From: Glandiceps talaboti
Taxonomy: Eukaryota; Hemichordata; Enteropneusta; Spengelidae
Assembly: GCF_964340395.1 (NCBI RefSeq)
Contig: NC_135550.1
Span: 19,181,176-19,245,175, forward strand
Reading direction: 5' to 3'
Length of the DNA stretch: 64,000 bases
Below the pieces are notes generated by a model. That model did no database searches. It was given only the letters and a program-made list of their open reading frames with translations, and was not told the DNA's origin. Below are positions 1-44,776 of this stretch, piece by piece; position 1 is the stretch's first letter, and each line of letters begins with the position of its first letter. Position numbers and translations under genes: made by a program.

Positions 1-274
1 ATAATCTATCTTCAAAAAATAATTTTCCATGCACACATGAACATTTATGATTTTGTTAGGATATGTTCAGACTCGGACAACCACTGTTATTATTTACGTA
101 AAGAACACAGACATAAAACTTCTGCTTGTGATTGGATAAGTTTACTACCGATGTTTTTTTTTCTTTTTCTCATTCATTCGTTTTTCTTTTTGCTTACATT
201 TGCGTAAAAATGATGACCCAGTACAATGTAAATTTACTTTGATTGTATTAATTGTGAGATAAGCCATCACCTTT

Positions 275-490
275 ATAATTGGGGACCTGGTAGGATAGAG
301 GTTGCAATGTGAATGACTTAATCCTATGCGCTTATAAAGGCTGCAATGGATTGTGCTCCCCAGGGAGTTGAGGAAGTATAAAGGGCCGTTGTGCCGCTAT
401 AGATCCATGCCAGGGGTAATAATTGTAAAACGCCTTAAGCACAGAGTGGCAAAGCGCTATATAAAAACCAACATTATTATTATTATTATT
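275..490 (+). mobile_element. SINE-like repeat, copy 1
   Basis: Shares with copy 2 (18884-19125) the order GGACCTGGTAGGATAGAGG, GCTGCAATGGATTGT, CTCCCCAGGGAGTTGAGGAA and GCGCTATATAAAAACCAACA, and ends in an (ATT)n tail. Short, non-coding, dispersed. Confidence 0.65.
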
Positions 491-1750
491 TCGACGTGTC
501 CCTGTCAACTCGAAGTGACGGAACCTGACTTAAACAACCAGAGACATGATGATATGATTGACGGAAAACAAGAGTTGGTACCACGGTTGATCGTAATGAT
601 TGCAAACCGGAGTGCAACATACTTCAGTTTTTTAAGCTCATAACTATTGATCGAGTATTTACATAGTTCACACTGTCGTTGCGTCAATAGATTGATTTGT
701 CGGTATCACGGAGTGCAATCGATTTCTATGCTGTCCTTAAAATGTTTACAACACATCTGATTATTCTATTAGGAAGTGCTAAATTCGGAAAGAATTCGAT
801 TTGTCGATATGCTAAATAACCAGATAAGTCAATAATCGGAATGTAGAATAAAAATCAGGAATATTATGATTGGTACAATTGCCAAATTGCTCCATCAGCT
901 ATTCAATTATTATATTTCACGTAGTAGACTCTTTGGCATTTGAAATCATTTACGCGAAACGTTCCCCAAGCCCACTGAAACATTTCAACCATTTCAAGAG
1001 TATTCACTGTTCATACAAACATTATGTAGTCGTCTATTTATCTACCAAAATTGAATGTGAATGTGTGTGTGGCGCTAGATATCTAGATCGGCGTGACTGT
1101 CCGTCTCACCACCCTCCTGTCACGTTAAAAACCGTCCCTTCATCATACTCTCGCTTCAAACATAACATCTTACACAGCTCATAGGACTGTAACCTATGTG
1201 GAGCAATAGTGACACTCAAGTCAAGATTTGTTTGTTAACGTTTATTTTGTTTGTGTTTGTTTTACTGTTTTCGCGCCAAATCATCTGTATGTAGATTAGA
1301 AAAATAACAACAACATAATAAGTCTTGATACACGAAGAGTTACAAATGTAATACTTGACTACACGAATAATGGCGATTCTTCACTTTATTTTTTTCAATA
1401 AAACTGCACCACACATCTTATAGGGAATCCGAAGTGTTTCCTATAGCCGGTTGTATGATTCGGTTAAGCAGTGAACCAAAACGAAAACGCACATGCACTT
1501 TAAAATTGCGTTCTTTCACATGGGTAAAGTAGTTTTGCTTACGTGTAGTACACTTATGATACGAATGAATAACTTCATGGAGAACACTGCAATCTTATCT
1601 TAAACAGAGTACTCCTGAAAACCAACCTTTTCTTTACATTATGAGGTATTATCTAATGCTGTTTGAGTACAACACATTCACAGGGTTCTATAGACTATAA
1701 GCTGTCAACTTGTGTAACGTAATAACAACCTTCCCCCAGTGTCGATTATT

Positions 1751-1892
1751 AGAACGAACGAACGAACGATCGAACGAACGAACGAACAAACGAATGAATG
1801 AATGAATGAATGAATGAATGAATGAATGAATGAATGAATGAATGAATGAATGAATGAATGAATGAATGAATGAATGAATGAATGAATGAATT
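1751..1892. repeat. (GAAC)n/(GAAT)n microsatellite
   Basis: About 35 tetranucleotide units, shifting from GAAC to GAAT. Confidence 0.95.
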
Positions 1893-2339
1893 GAATTGAA
1901 TGAGCGAAGCGTCGCTAAGCAACTTGGACATTGGATACAGTTAGTGAGATTTGTGGTCTTAGACTGTTTTAATGTAATGACACGGAGGAATCGTTAATTC
2001 TACGTCTGACTCAGTGTAGGTACTAAAATCACATGAAAGGGTTTGACTGTTCTTCCGTGTGACATAAACTATTATTTATCACGTATATTTCTATTCATTC
2101 AGGTGGAAGATCCAGGGCATATGTAAGGTTACAATAAGAATACATAAAACCTATTCAATATGTATCCAGAGTCATACGACAGTGGCAAAGGAGATTTCTG
2201 CTAAGATATTCACACACTATAAATATTTCTGCGACACGTTGATATAATTAAGTTATTGAATTGACGTTGGTTTAATTATGCTCTCTGTATATCTCTGCAT
2301 TTTTAAGAGCTATACATTTTCTCAAGTGGCAATACGTTA

Positions 2340-2480
2340 TTACACGCTGATTATCCGCACGATAGAGTCACCGCTACCATCTACTTGACAATGACATTTT
2401 TCACCACATCGAATAACAGTAGTTTTAGTTTGTGTCTAGCATAGTAAGCCGAAACCTCGATTGCCGCTGTAGTATTAAGG
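2340..2480 (+). repeat. Old dispersed repeat, third (most diverged) copy
   Basis: GATTATCCGCA, CACCGCTACCATCTACTTG and GCTGTAGTATT keep the order of the other two copies. Confidence 0.35.
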
Positions 2481-3501
2481 TAGAATGGCACCAATTTATC
2501 TGTAATATCAAAGCTCAGAAAGTTGCTATAGAAACAAAAATTCTGATCCTTTTGAAATGATTTGGGGGTTCACCGTCTTGTTTTCAAGGAAATCGACAAG
2601 CTTTTATTTTCCCATTGAATTAATATCGTACTTGGTGGCCATATTGGATTCTCAACTGGCCTCTTTTTTAACATATTTGTACGCGGAGACCAAACATTTT
2701 ACCTTGATTTTAACCGAAAATGGGTTTGACTTTTCTTGTCTCGCTTTGATGTTTATAATGACATTCAAATTGTCATAACCAGGGCACGAATAGTAGTTAT
2801 TCTGACGAAGCAAAATGTGTCAATGAAAGCACACGACAATCAATATGATTACCTCGAACGTATTCTCATGATTCTAGGTTATTTTGGATTGAACTGTCAA
2901 CATAAAACTTCCCTCTTTCTTGCATTGATGAATACCCTGAATTTGAATATATCGGACCGGCCTTGCACAATATTTTCACCCATTCATTCTTCATAGAAAA
3001 TTTGCGGAGTTGGTTGTAATCCGAGATGAATGTCTATATGAATGCGAATCTAATAAGAATTTATGTGAACTGATCAGCAGGTCGCAATAATTGTGTAATG
3101 TGTCCTCCATAAAGAATCCCTACAGTGCTGTCATGAAAACCCGGTTAAACATATATTATTGCTTATTGCTGCTACCTACATCACTCAAGGGTCTGTTTGA
3201 GTATTTAAGTGTAACACATTAATCTGGTTCATAGAGTCAATGGACTATAAAACAAAAAAAGACGAAAATACTGTTAAAGTATCTCTTGCAAAACCAGAGA
3301 TTGAAAATTTATATCGTAGTCGAGTGCTTCTCACAGCTCGTTCATCGATAGCAACGTGTGTGTAGTATATATAATACTGTATGGAGTTGTATGAATTGGG
3401 GTAGACCTGGGTGTTCAAGAAATGGTCTGTATTGAACTTAAGTAGATGTGGTAAACGCAAAAAATTATCAATTCACTCTTTGGAAACATGTACTATAAAA
3501 A

Positions 3502-3645
<144 letters not shown>

Positions 3646-3815
3646 TTATATAATGTGTGCGTATATGTGTGTGAGTATGTGCGTGTGTCTGTGTGTCTGT
3701 GTATAAAATACCATATAATTTAAAAACAAATGAAACTCGCTCAAATTAAGTACAAATTAAAACAAATTGAGGAAAGAAAGGTGACACTTGTAGGATTCGA
3801 ACCCACGTCCCCTGA

Positions 3816-3847
<32 letters not shown>

Positions 3848-5621
3848 TATGCATTTGTAGTACCATATAATCCAGATGTAACAAGTTCATCCTACTTGCA
3901 CGATTGAAAAATAGTCTGTTAAGAACTAGAGTTCATCTCGTATTCATTGCAGTGACGTCGCCTCACGCGATGAAGTTGATCAATCAGACGAAATTGCGGG
4001 TTGTGAAGAGATAGGGCTTCTATTACACTGTACATAACACTTAAAGGGATGCGTTCAGGCAATTGCCTACTATACTATAGCAAGAATGTAAATACACATT
4101 GTACGCAAATTAAAACAGGTCATCTGTAGCAAGAGGGGAAACTACAGAATGACTGTATCGGCTAACTCTTTGACATTGTTAATTTACACAAATCCGTAAA
4201 TTGCATAATGTACACAAACAAAATATATTAACTATGGAATACATTCATTCCCTGGTTATTTGATATAACTAGGGTAGTGAATACAAACTGTGTCTGTAGG
4301 AAAGCTGACTCGCACGCAAATCTATCCATGTTGTCCATATAGTATATTTCAAGTTTATGTCATGTGACTAATGAAAAAAATGATACAAATTAAGTTAACA
4401 AGATTCTGCAATAAACGTTTACAGGCTGTTGAATAAAACATTATCTCTGTTGTCATTTTGTAAAAAAAATGTAATTATGCGAAAAAAATATGGATCTGAA
4501 AAATTATGGATATGAAAAATTAGTAATGATAAAATTGTCATATTTTTAGAAATCGTGTCTACAAAGCAGTCATATAATTGTTTAATACGTTGATCAAAAA
4601 CAATATCAAATGAGCATTTTTGAAAATTTTGCTTAACTTTTAACTGCAACGCCCAAAAATGGAATTTTCGATCAAAATTTCCCATAGTTCCTTGTTACAT
4701 GTAAATCAACGCTTGTTGTGGGAAGGTTCATCTCAACATATTTAGTTATTCAAACAGTCCACGTTAAATTATTGCTCAGATTGCAAATAATCTGGCATGA
4801 CGGACAGCCATGATAGACCTTAATAACCAGATGTAAACTGGGAATGCCTTCTGCCAGGGCAAAGTCTTTAAATATGTTCGTGCACACGCTAATTGTTGGA
4901 ATGCAAAATTCTTAGCTATAGCTATATCATGCATGATATACGTATACCTCTTTATTGACCAATTAATGCGAAATGATATGAAATTTGAAACTTGCACACT
5001 TAAGATATTGCCTAGTTACCGATAAGATGTGGCCTGCCTAATTGATAACAATCTTTAACTGTAACGATCATACCAAGATTTTGTCCACCATGTATAACGT
5101 TCCAAACCGACTATGTGTAACGCACCAGTTCCGCTTCGTTACTTCGTTAAGACGGTCACTCATACAAGAACGGTTGCATGTGATTACATGGGGTTAGACA
5201 CTTGAATAGAGTCTATGTATTGAAAGACATTGATCTTACTGTACAACAGTCAACTTCAAGATGACATCAGAACGGACCTTCTAACTTACCCATTGAGAGT
5301 AAAATGTCTGTAATATTAATCATAACATAAATCCAAAACCAAAATGGAAAATTTTTTCTTTTTCGCAAATAACTTTTATTGACATTTAAGAAACAAAGTT
5401 TATGAAGATTTCGCAGAAAATTGCCGAGCCATATATGATATACCAACCCTTTCTTGATTATACTTGGCACTGTTTTATTAATTGATTCCCCCAAAAAATA
5501 TCCGTTGCCTATCTGCACAACGCTTCAAGAGTCTGACCAAGAAATTTGACAAGACAAAGATGATGTAGTTGGCAAAGGAAAATATTTAAATGCAAACAAA
5601 CAAACAAACAAACAAACAAGC

Positions 5622-5642
5622 ATGCATACATACATACATACA

Positions 5643-5703
<61 letters not shown>

Positions 5704-5874
5704 CATACATACATACACACACATACACACATACACACATACATACATACATACATACATACATACATACATACATACATACATACATACATACATACAT
5801 ACATGCATACATACATACCTACATACATACATACATACATACATACATACATACATACATACATACATACATAC
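5622..5874. repeat. (CATA)n microsatellite
   Basis: About 250 bp, preceded by (CAAA)n. Long frames on both strands here are repeat artefacts. Confidence 0.95.
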
Positions 5875-6721
5875 TGTTACAGTTGCCTCGTGTAGAAAAC
5901 AATGGAATGATGTGTTTACAAACAGTCTGTGTGCTTACATACATTCTATTGTAAGAGGTACTATAACCTATTTATCTAAGACCACGTAACTAACCCTGCA
6001 GTATACGTCATACTTGAATTGAAGTGAACAGAGCGTGATCAGCATAGACGCTGTTTGCTCCAGGGGCTACGACTTTCTTCACAGTTCTTCACAGCTTTAT
6101 GCAAATATATACTTTTTACTCGCTAGCATAACCATAGACAGTGGAAACGCATAACCTACAACAAGCAATAAGTAAAGAGAAACAGTTGAAACAAAAGAGA
6201 GATCTGTCAGGACGGTTTCTTTTTTCGAACAGAAAATAATGACACCTGTGTCATACTATCAATGTGCCCTATACAAGCATTTTGCTAGACATTACTAATC
6301 AGGTGATTCTCCAGGTAATGATGGTTCAACAAATAAAGTGTAACGATAGTACATGAGTTTATATAAACACACAAGCAGTTCAACGTCCATCGCACACTGA
6401 CAGGATGGCACAGGTGTCAATGCTAAAAACTTTGAACTTCTTGTGTGTAAACCATTTGATCTACCAAACTAATGAACAGTTTGGGTAACACAAGTGTAAT
6501 ATTTGGATAACAAGTTGTAATGATCAAAGTCTTCCTCCGGGTACTTGTTGCAATATCTGAGCAGTGGTGGGCCGTTTTACAAATAGAGGTGTAAAGGCAG
6601 AATGGTTTTACGTGTGCGTCATAAATGATAAAAGTGTTTGTACGCTTATATAACCTGCACTATGAACAAGTTATCATCCACTTGTTGGGAATCGATCAGT
6701 CTTAAAATAGAGATATCTACA

Positions 6722-7101
<380 letters not shown>

Positions 7102-8594
7102 AGATATCTGCCTGTTCAAATTTGGTTTCACCCTGTCTAACCACACCCTGGAATTACATTTCACCAGTAACAGCAATAATGATATGCATAGCCTTACATC
7201 TCTCAGTAGTACTTTGGTATCATAATTGTCACTTCTTTAGGTGTATAATGGTATATTCTTACCAGACGCCAACCGTAGTGAATATATGTGTAAAACTGAA
7301 TGCTGCGTTTACCTACTCGGAGCAATTTTTGTCTTGAACGTTTTGCTCTAGGTCCGCTTTCACGAGTGATTGTTATAAAAAAAAATAAACACCCTTTTAT
7401 TTAAAAAAAAATATTAGTGAATATAAATAGAAGGAAACATGTCTTAACATTAAAAAAACAACGGATACATGTATATGTATATATTGCCGCTACAGGAGCA
7501 AACTCACCTTGATATAGAATGACATTTCTGGCCCCTGAAATTCCGAGTTGAGTACCTGAAAATACATACCATAAAATCGTCAGAAAATACCTCTGATGTT
7601 AAGAATTTGCTGTTAAAAATATGACTTTAATACTATTATTATTAAATACAATTTGAAATCAGTGAGTACGTATTTGTGGTTTTGCTCTTAATTTGAGTCG
7701 TGTGTCTACAGGTCTACAGGTGTGTCTAAAAAAGGCTAATTATCTAATTATTATCGTTAATTATGTAAATTTATGCGAGACTGTTGTTTTTCGCGACCTG
7801 GAAAATTTAGGTCAAATATTTTTCACATGTGTTTCCTCTGGCTTTTTGAAAATTCTTACCGTAAAAGTTTACCGTATGTTTTATATTGGGGATGTAGACA
7901 GGAAAGAATGAACAAATCACATAGAACTTCAGTTTTGGGCCACAATACATGCAATACCCAAAGTTATCTTATGCAGAGTTCAAAAGTGAATGCGTTTTCA
8001 TTCTAGAAGGCTTGAATCGTTGTACAGCACACGGCACTTTTTTCCCCGGAATTTATTGCAAATGATAGTTTTATTATTCATTTGTACAATCGGCTTTTCA
8101 CTCAACAACGCATCATTGGCTGTTCCTATTGTTCGGCGTCGGCTGCGATGATTATGCAAGCACGTTCTGTGCAATGGTTGACGTCATTGCAGTGAGTCGA
8201 GTACATGTATATTGATATTGGTACGGTGACACTTGGACCAACGATCACCACTGCAGTGTACGTATGTGTGTACACTGTACCTCACAGTTAGTTAATCCTG
8301 ACTCAGCTCAGCTGTGTGCCTGACTTGGACACGGACGTTATATTTAGACCAAATATACGCTAACTGGGAGCTATTTGGCAGAGATTCCTGTCCGGATGAG
8401 ATTCTGGCAATGAGAACACGTACCGATATTCCATACTTTTCCTAGTTACAACAACGGGGCCGAGTCTCTCTAGACGGCCCCATCATCACTACGTCCGCGT
8501 GAAGTGACCTGACTTCACTTACTTTATACGTGCGTAGCTAGCGACTAGACTTCCTTTCCCGCGTCCTTCGCTGAGCCCCTGCATACAGGAAAAC

Positions 8595-39485
<30,891 letters not shown>

Positions 39486-42120
39486 TACGATGAGTATGCA
39501 GGGATAGGTTTGATACATGGACATTGATAAGACTGGTGCTACTGACGTGGATTCCTAACACAGTCGTACCGTGGCAGGGAATACATAAACAGGAATCGCT
39601 ATTCAAGACAGTAGCATACATCCTGTGGAAACAATAACTCTGATCCAGACTCACTAATTCACGTATGCAAAATCAACGATAATCACTTTTCAGATACTTT
39701 CGTTTTTTCAACTATGTGGAGCGTGTTCGTCATATTTCATTGTGACTTAAACTCGTTCCATAGAGCTGCAAAGGACATTGACTTCCAAAGACAATCATTA
39801 CTACTGGTTTTATACCACGGGCAATAAGCTTAGTTATGCAGGCGCTAACATACACGTTTAAACTTATATATTATTTCTGAAAATGTGCACTATTGATATT
39901 ACATCAATACTGCCAACTATAGTTAAAATATCACAATCTACAAGTTTTAACTAGAACGTGCCCTATGCATTCCTCTCTACGGCATCGTTGGTGTGTCGGG
40001 GAAAATGTGACTGGCTTGCAAAGAATGGTTTCTACCGTACCCCTTGCTATTACATGTAACACCACACCAAGAATTGGAAAAACTTATAAAAGCCACGGGT
40101 ACGTAATATGTGAAGTTAGCCTTTGAGTCGACGTTGCCTGCAATTGTTCTTGATTAATATTCCGACAACATACAAAAATGGACACCTTCAAAACGTGCAT
40201 TCCTTTAACAGCTCGCCATCGGGTCAATAGTTGAACGACCTTCTGGTATGCAGGGTTTTAGCACATTACCTTCAATGTCAGAATTATCATTTTCCATCTC
40301 GTTACATTACGTAGGGTGTAAAACAACTGTCGACATTCATTCAGGGAGAAAAACAGTAGATAGCAGACCTTGGAGTGGACGGTGACTCCATGATCTAAGG
40401 GTGGGAGAAGAGTCCCAGACTTAATAACGTTTAAACCGATAGATAAATCTACATGGATATTTAGTATATGGAATCTTAAAACATATTTGTTTGAATTTGT
40501 ACATATGGCAAGAAGTCAATAAGTATTGTGTCCCTCGACGTAGCAGCAGTTAAAGTAATAACGATATACAGTACGTTAAATCCCCAATATAATCACTGTA
40601 AAACACCCTTTGTATATGTATGCAAGGTTTTGGTCGTCCGCCATCGTTATCTCATATTTTGACCCATTAATTCGTAAATCTATAAACAACCAATGATCAA
40701 CCTGCAAATACACTGATATGTATTATATTTCCTTCAGAACTGAGTCGTGGTTAGTAGTCAAAAACGTGTATTTTTTCTCTCTTTCAAATTTGTTTGTTTG
40801 TTTGTTGTTTGTTTGTTTGTTTGTTATCGACGTCTGAAAAGTTGCATCATGCTTTACCTCACTATATTGTACCAGTTGTGCTACAACGCCATTAACGCAT
40901 TTTTTTTTAAAATACAGGGTTAATCTATATGTATTATCACCGCAAATCTTCAGCTCTTATCATTACAAAAATTGAAACCTGACATTTTTTTTTCTCTATT
41001 CAGAAGAAACGTAGCAATGTGGATATATACTAGTATCTACATAGACACTTAGTCGTGCGTTTACTACCCGTGTACATACACACCCAAGCATTATATATTT
41101 TGTATCATGGTATATCAAGTTATTGTCTTTCAAAATATTTTACACAGAGACTCAAGAATTGATTTCTTTTCAGTTATGACATAGTTGTGCAATGGTGTCC
41201 AGACGTATGCTAAGTATTTCCTTTCCTCAATCAATTCATAACAATGAAATACATCATAAAAATAATCACATCTGAAGGAAAGTTCTAATTGCAAATTTAT
41301 CTTTTGTAATTATCTTATGCATTGTTTTTGTTGAGGTTCAGTGCATACTATGTCACAGGAATAGTCATCACAATTGTTTGTCTTTTTCTTCTTTTCGACA
41401 GTTTTAGTTTATCATGGAGTTCGCCGTGTAATTTAGTCGCCACACGTTTGTATACAACAATTTAATATACAACAATGATTAAGGAGTCCCAACTTACACA
41501 TGTCATTAACGATTTGTATTTTCTCCACTCTATCGTAAGGAATTTCAAATAGCATGATGTGTTGTTTTTTTTTATGAAATGTGTGTTGCGGGCATATGTG
41601 TCTGTACGTTAAGCAGGCTGCCTCAGCAATCTATGAAGTAACAATTTGTATTTGCAAACTTTACTTGTCAATGATCTACTCAATATACAGGGTAAAATGC
41701 TAAGTAAGCAATGATATACGGCTAAGGTAGAAGCTTTCAAATATAACCACAAGAAAAAACATGGAAAGATTTGCAAGTCATTTACGTATATTTGTTTGTT
41801 TAATATCATCTCAGTATTTGATATATGAAAACATCACATTTACCCCCACGAACAAGGCGCCAAATAATTTGCTTCTATGATGTGCAATTGACTTACTTTT
41901 ACTTAGTTGGCCGATTTATTTCTTTGGAAACTTCCATATTGTACAGATAGTTTTTTTTATAGACGAGATAAGTGTTTAGAAGTGTTTGTGTTTTGATAAT
42001 TAGATACTCACAGTAACAAAAATAAAACTTAAAGGGACTTGGACGGAAATATATCGATCTTTTGATTTTCGTTGTACTTACCATGAGACAAACTGTTTCT
42101 AGAAGTTATGAAAATAGAAC

Positions 42121-42735
42121 CAATGACGTCATTTTTGGAGTATAAATTCGTCATTGTAGTCATTTGCATATGAATCAATGACGTAGTGTGTGGAGTATAA
42201 ATTCGTCATTGTCGTCATTTGCATATGAACCAATGACGAATTTGTGGAGTATAAATTCGTCATTGTAGTAATTTGCATATGAATCAATGACGTAATTTGT
42301 GGAGTATAAATTCGTCATTGTAGTAATTTGCATATGAATCAATGACGTAGTGTGTGGAGTATAAATTCGTCATTGTCGTCATTTGCATATGAACCAATGA
42401 CGAATTTGTGGAGTATAAATTCGTCATTGTAGTAATTTGCATATGAATCAATGACGTAATTTGTGGAGTATAAATTCGTCATTGTAGTCATTTGCATATG
42501 AATCAATGACGTAATTTGTGAAGTATAAATTCGTCATTGTAGTAATTTGCATATAAATCAATGACGTAATTTGTAGAGTATAATTCGCCATTGTAGTCAT
42601 TTGCATATGCATCAATGACGTAATTTTTATAGTGAAAAAATCGTTATTGTAGTCATTTTCACGTTTCCATATAAACCAGTGACATAATTTTTGTGTGTAT
42701 AAAATACACCATTGTAATCATTTGCATTGAGAGTT
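42121..42735. repeat. 54-55-bp tandem array (about 10 units) with octamer and TATA-like motifs
   Basis: Unit starts (CAATGAC) fall at 42121, 42176, 42231, 42285, 42340, 42395, 42449, 42504, 42559 and 42613, then degenerate. Nearly each unit has TATAAA, ATTTGCAT and TGACG, with CGTCATTG and CAATGACG forming inverted arms. Units 2-4 (42176-42339) recur almost exactly as 42340-42503. 2.6 kb past the SLC24A stop. Confidence 0.9.
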
Positions 42736-43789
42736 CTGTGATTATCAAGTATTTGTCTGTAATTTAGACAAAGATACATATTTTTTATAAGAGGGGAAAA
42801 CAACACACGAAGTTCCACACTACGTCCCTTTGAGCCATGATGGTAGATTTCACAAAGTTTTACTATACTGAGGTGTATACAAGATTTAAACACAGTCTCG
42901 AATTGAATTTTGTTCTGTTGACAAATACTGAAGTGTGCAGTCGAAAATTTCAGGTACAATTTTCAAGTTTGTATTTCAAACAGTAGTTCAATTCCAGACT
43001 GTGGTTTACTAACACAGATGAATTTTCATTTGATTTAATCATATTTTGACATTTTGGTTACTCTAATCACAACGTCGTTAAAACGCATCAAGATATATTC
43101 TCCAAGTGATTACCTCTGATCCCTGAAGTGTGTGTGTGTGTAAGTGTGTAAGTAAGACCACGATGTGACATTTTGATACCTGGTAAACACGTATGAATGC
43201 ATGGTGTGTATATCAATATGATAAGAAGTATTATTAGAAACGTCTTATTTCATGACATATTTATTTTTGATAATTTGAGAGTTGATACATGAATATTTAC
43301 TAGGTTTATGTGGACTAGGGGAGTAGATGGGGTCTCGTGTTTTTTTTCCTATTTACAACCCAGTTATAAAAGTATATGTTAGTCTTCCAACCTATGATGG
43401 TGTGATTTTTTTGTATGTTTATAGTCTAAGGTAGACAAATATATCTCGAATGTTCAAAAAGAGGTTACTGAATATATAATATATATATATACACAGTTTT
43501 AAATTAGCATTTTTAGTGAAAACCAGTTTAAAGGGTACAACCCGTATCAGTATTTGGTTGCGAGTCACGTGGGAGTCACGTGGGCGTCATGTACATTGTT
43601 GCAAATTGTAGGAAAACATGTTTTCATTCGATGTTTCTTTTGTAAATAAATAAATGAATAAATAAATAGAATAAAATGCATTTGTTGGGAAATACGCTTG
43701 TATATATTTTTTATATCGCGTAAGTGTGGATGATGTGGTACGTACGTACATAGAACATGCAAATTAGGTCTAACATTCTCAATTTTGGT

Positions 43790-44055
43790 CAAATTTATAT
43801 CTTGAAAACTAAATGGTGAATGGGACTGAAACAGATAACAACATGGATAGGTAGGTAAGTGAATAAAGTTTTTAAAAATGTATGCAAATATGCCTAGCAA
43901 TAAGACCATACCCATAGCAACATCTAAATTATGGCATATACTGTAAAGATAATAACAAGGATTAATAGGCAAGCAAATAAACATTCACAAAATGTAAGCA
44001 AATATGTCTAGCAACAAGACCACGCCCATAGCAACAATCAAATGCCTGTGGTCAC
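43790..44055 (+). repeat. Two units of the 113-bp dispersed repeat
   Basis: AAGACCATACCCATAGCAAC and AAGACCACGCCCATAGCAAC are 114 bp apart and share flanks with 37397-37740. Intergenic. Confidence 0.65.
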
Positions 44056-44742
44056 GCGTCATGCACGGGCAGCTCCCGATCGATGATCACGGGTGTCACC
44101 ACACGAGAACATGAAACATGTGAAATGAAGCGAGATTTTCTTCTATTCACTCACAACCAGCAAGTTAGAGGGTCTGTGTGAATCCGCCATTATATGGGTC
44201 GCGAGGTTTCGAATTCAAACAAGTGCGTGTAGCACGTAAAAGGCATTTTTTCAAAAAGAAAACCTTGTGCTCACATTTACTAATCAAAACACAAGAATTC
44301 TGTTTATTTTTGCCTCTTCGGTCACTTTGGTATTCAAAGGTAGGAAGGAAATCACACCATAATTTGATTTCTGTAAACATTTTCAATGCAGCAGCGACGC
44401 GACTCGACTCGGGTCCAAATCTTGTTGACATCGACAGTGCATATGCACATGGGCAAAAACACACGTGATATTTCCATGGTTGACACAATGACAGCGCTTC
44501 CGTGTTGTTGTTTTTGGAATTGTATGTATAATGTAAACGTTACTTCATTAATTTAATATCTATTATTGTGCCAATTAAGGTAACGAGACAAACACGGCCT
44601 CAACATAAGAGTATTGTAATACAAAATATAGATGTTTACGAAAGGGGTTCGTCGCCACAGCCTGAAAGATGCGCCAAACTCTTCGGAGTTTACTGGCACA
44701 GCCTGAAATTGATTAGTGTCCACCCTCTTCTGAAAAAGAATA

Positions 44743-44776
44743 ATGGCAAAAAGAAAGAAGAAACACAACATTGAAG
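44743..44776 (+). CDS. ZNF451-like coding exon 1
   Basis: Eleven residues starting MAKRKKK, very basic. In-frame TGA at 44731 supports this ATG. Donor GTGAGA at 44777, phase 1, which matches exon 2 and joins to give NIE-VIYISEDD. Short exons are easily missed, so this rests on phase and motif fit. Confidence 0.65.

Larger units (their letters stand above)
39486..44742. other. Intergenic region between SLC24A and the ZNF451-like gene
   Basis: Includes any SLC24A 3' UTR, a dispersed repeat piece at about 40871-40915, the 55-bp array and two 113-bp repeat units. No coding sequence recognised. Confidence 0.6.

Noticed and set aside
3791-3812. tRNA-like GGATTCGAACC box
   Set aside because: Only a B-box-like string; no A box, acceptor stem or cloverleaf around it, so probably repeat-derived.
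5509-5954. Long open frames on both strands
   Set aside because: Produced by the (CATA)n repeat; the peptides are pure MYVC or IHTY repeats.
44165-44488. Overlapping frames of about 100 codons on both strands upstream of the ZNF451-like gene
   Set aside because: No recognisable domain, no splice context and opposite-strand symmetry typical of chance frames.
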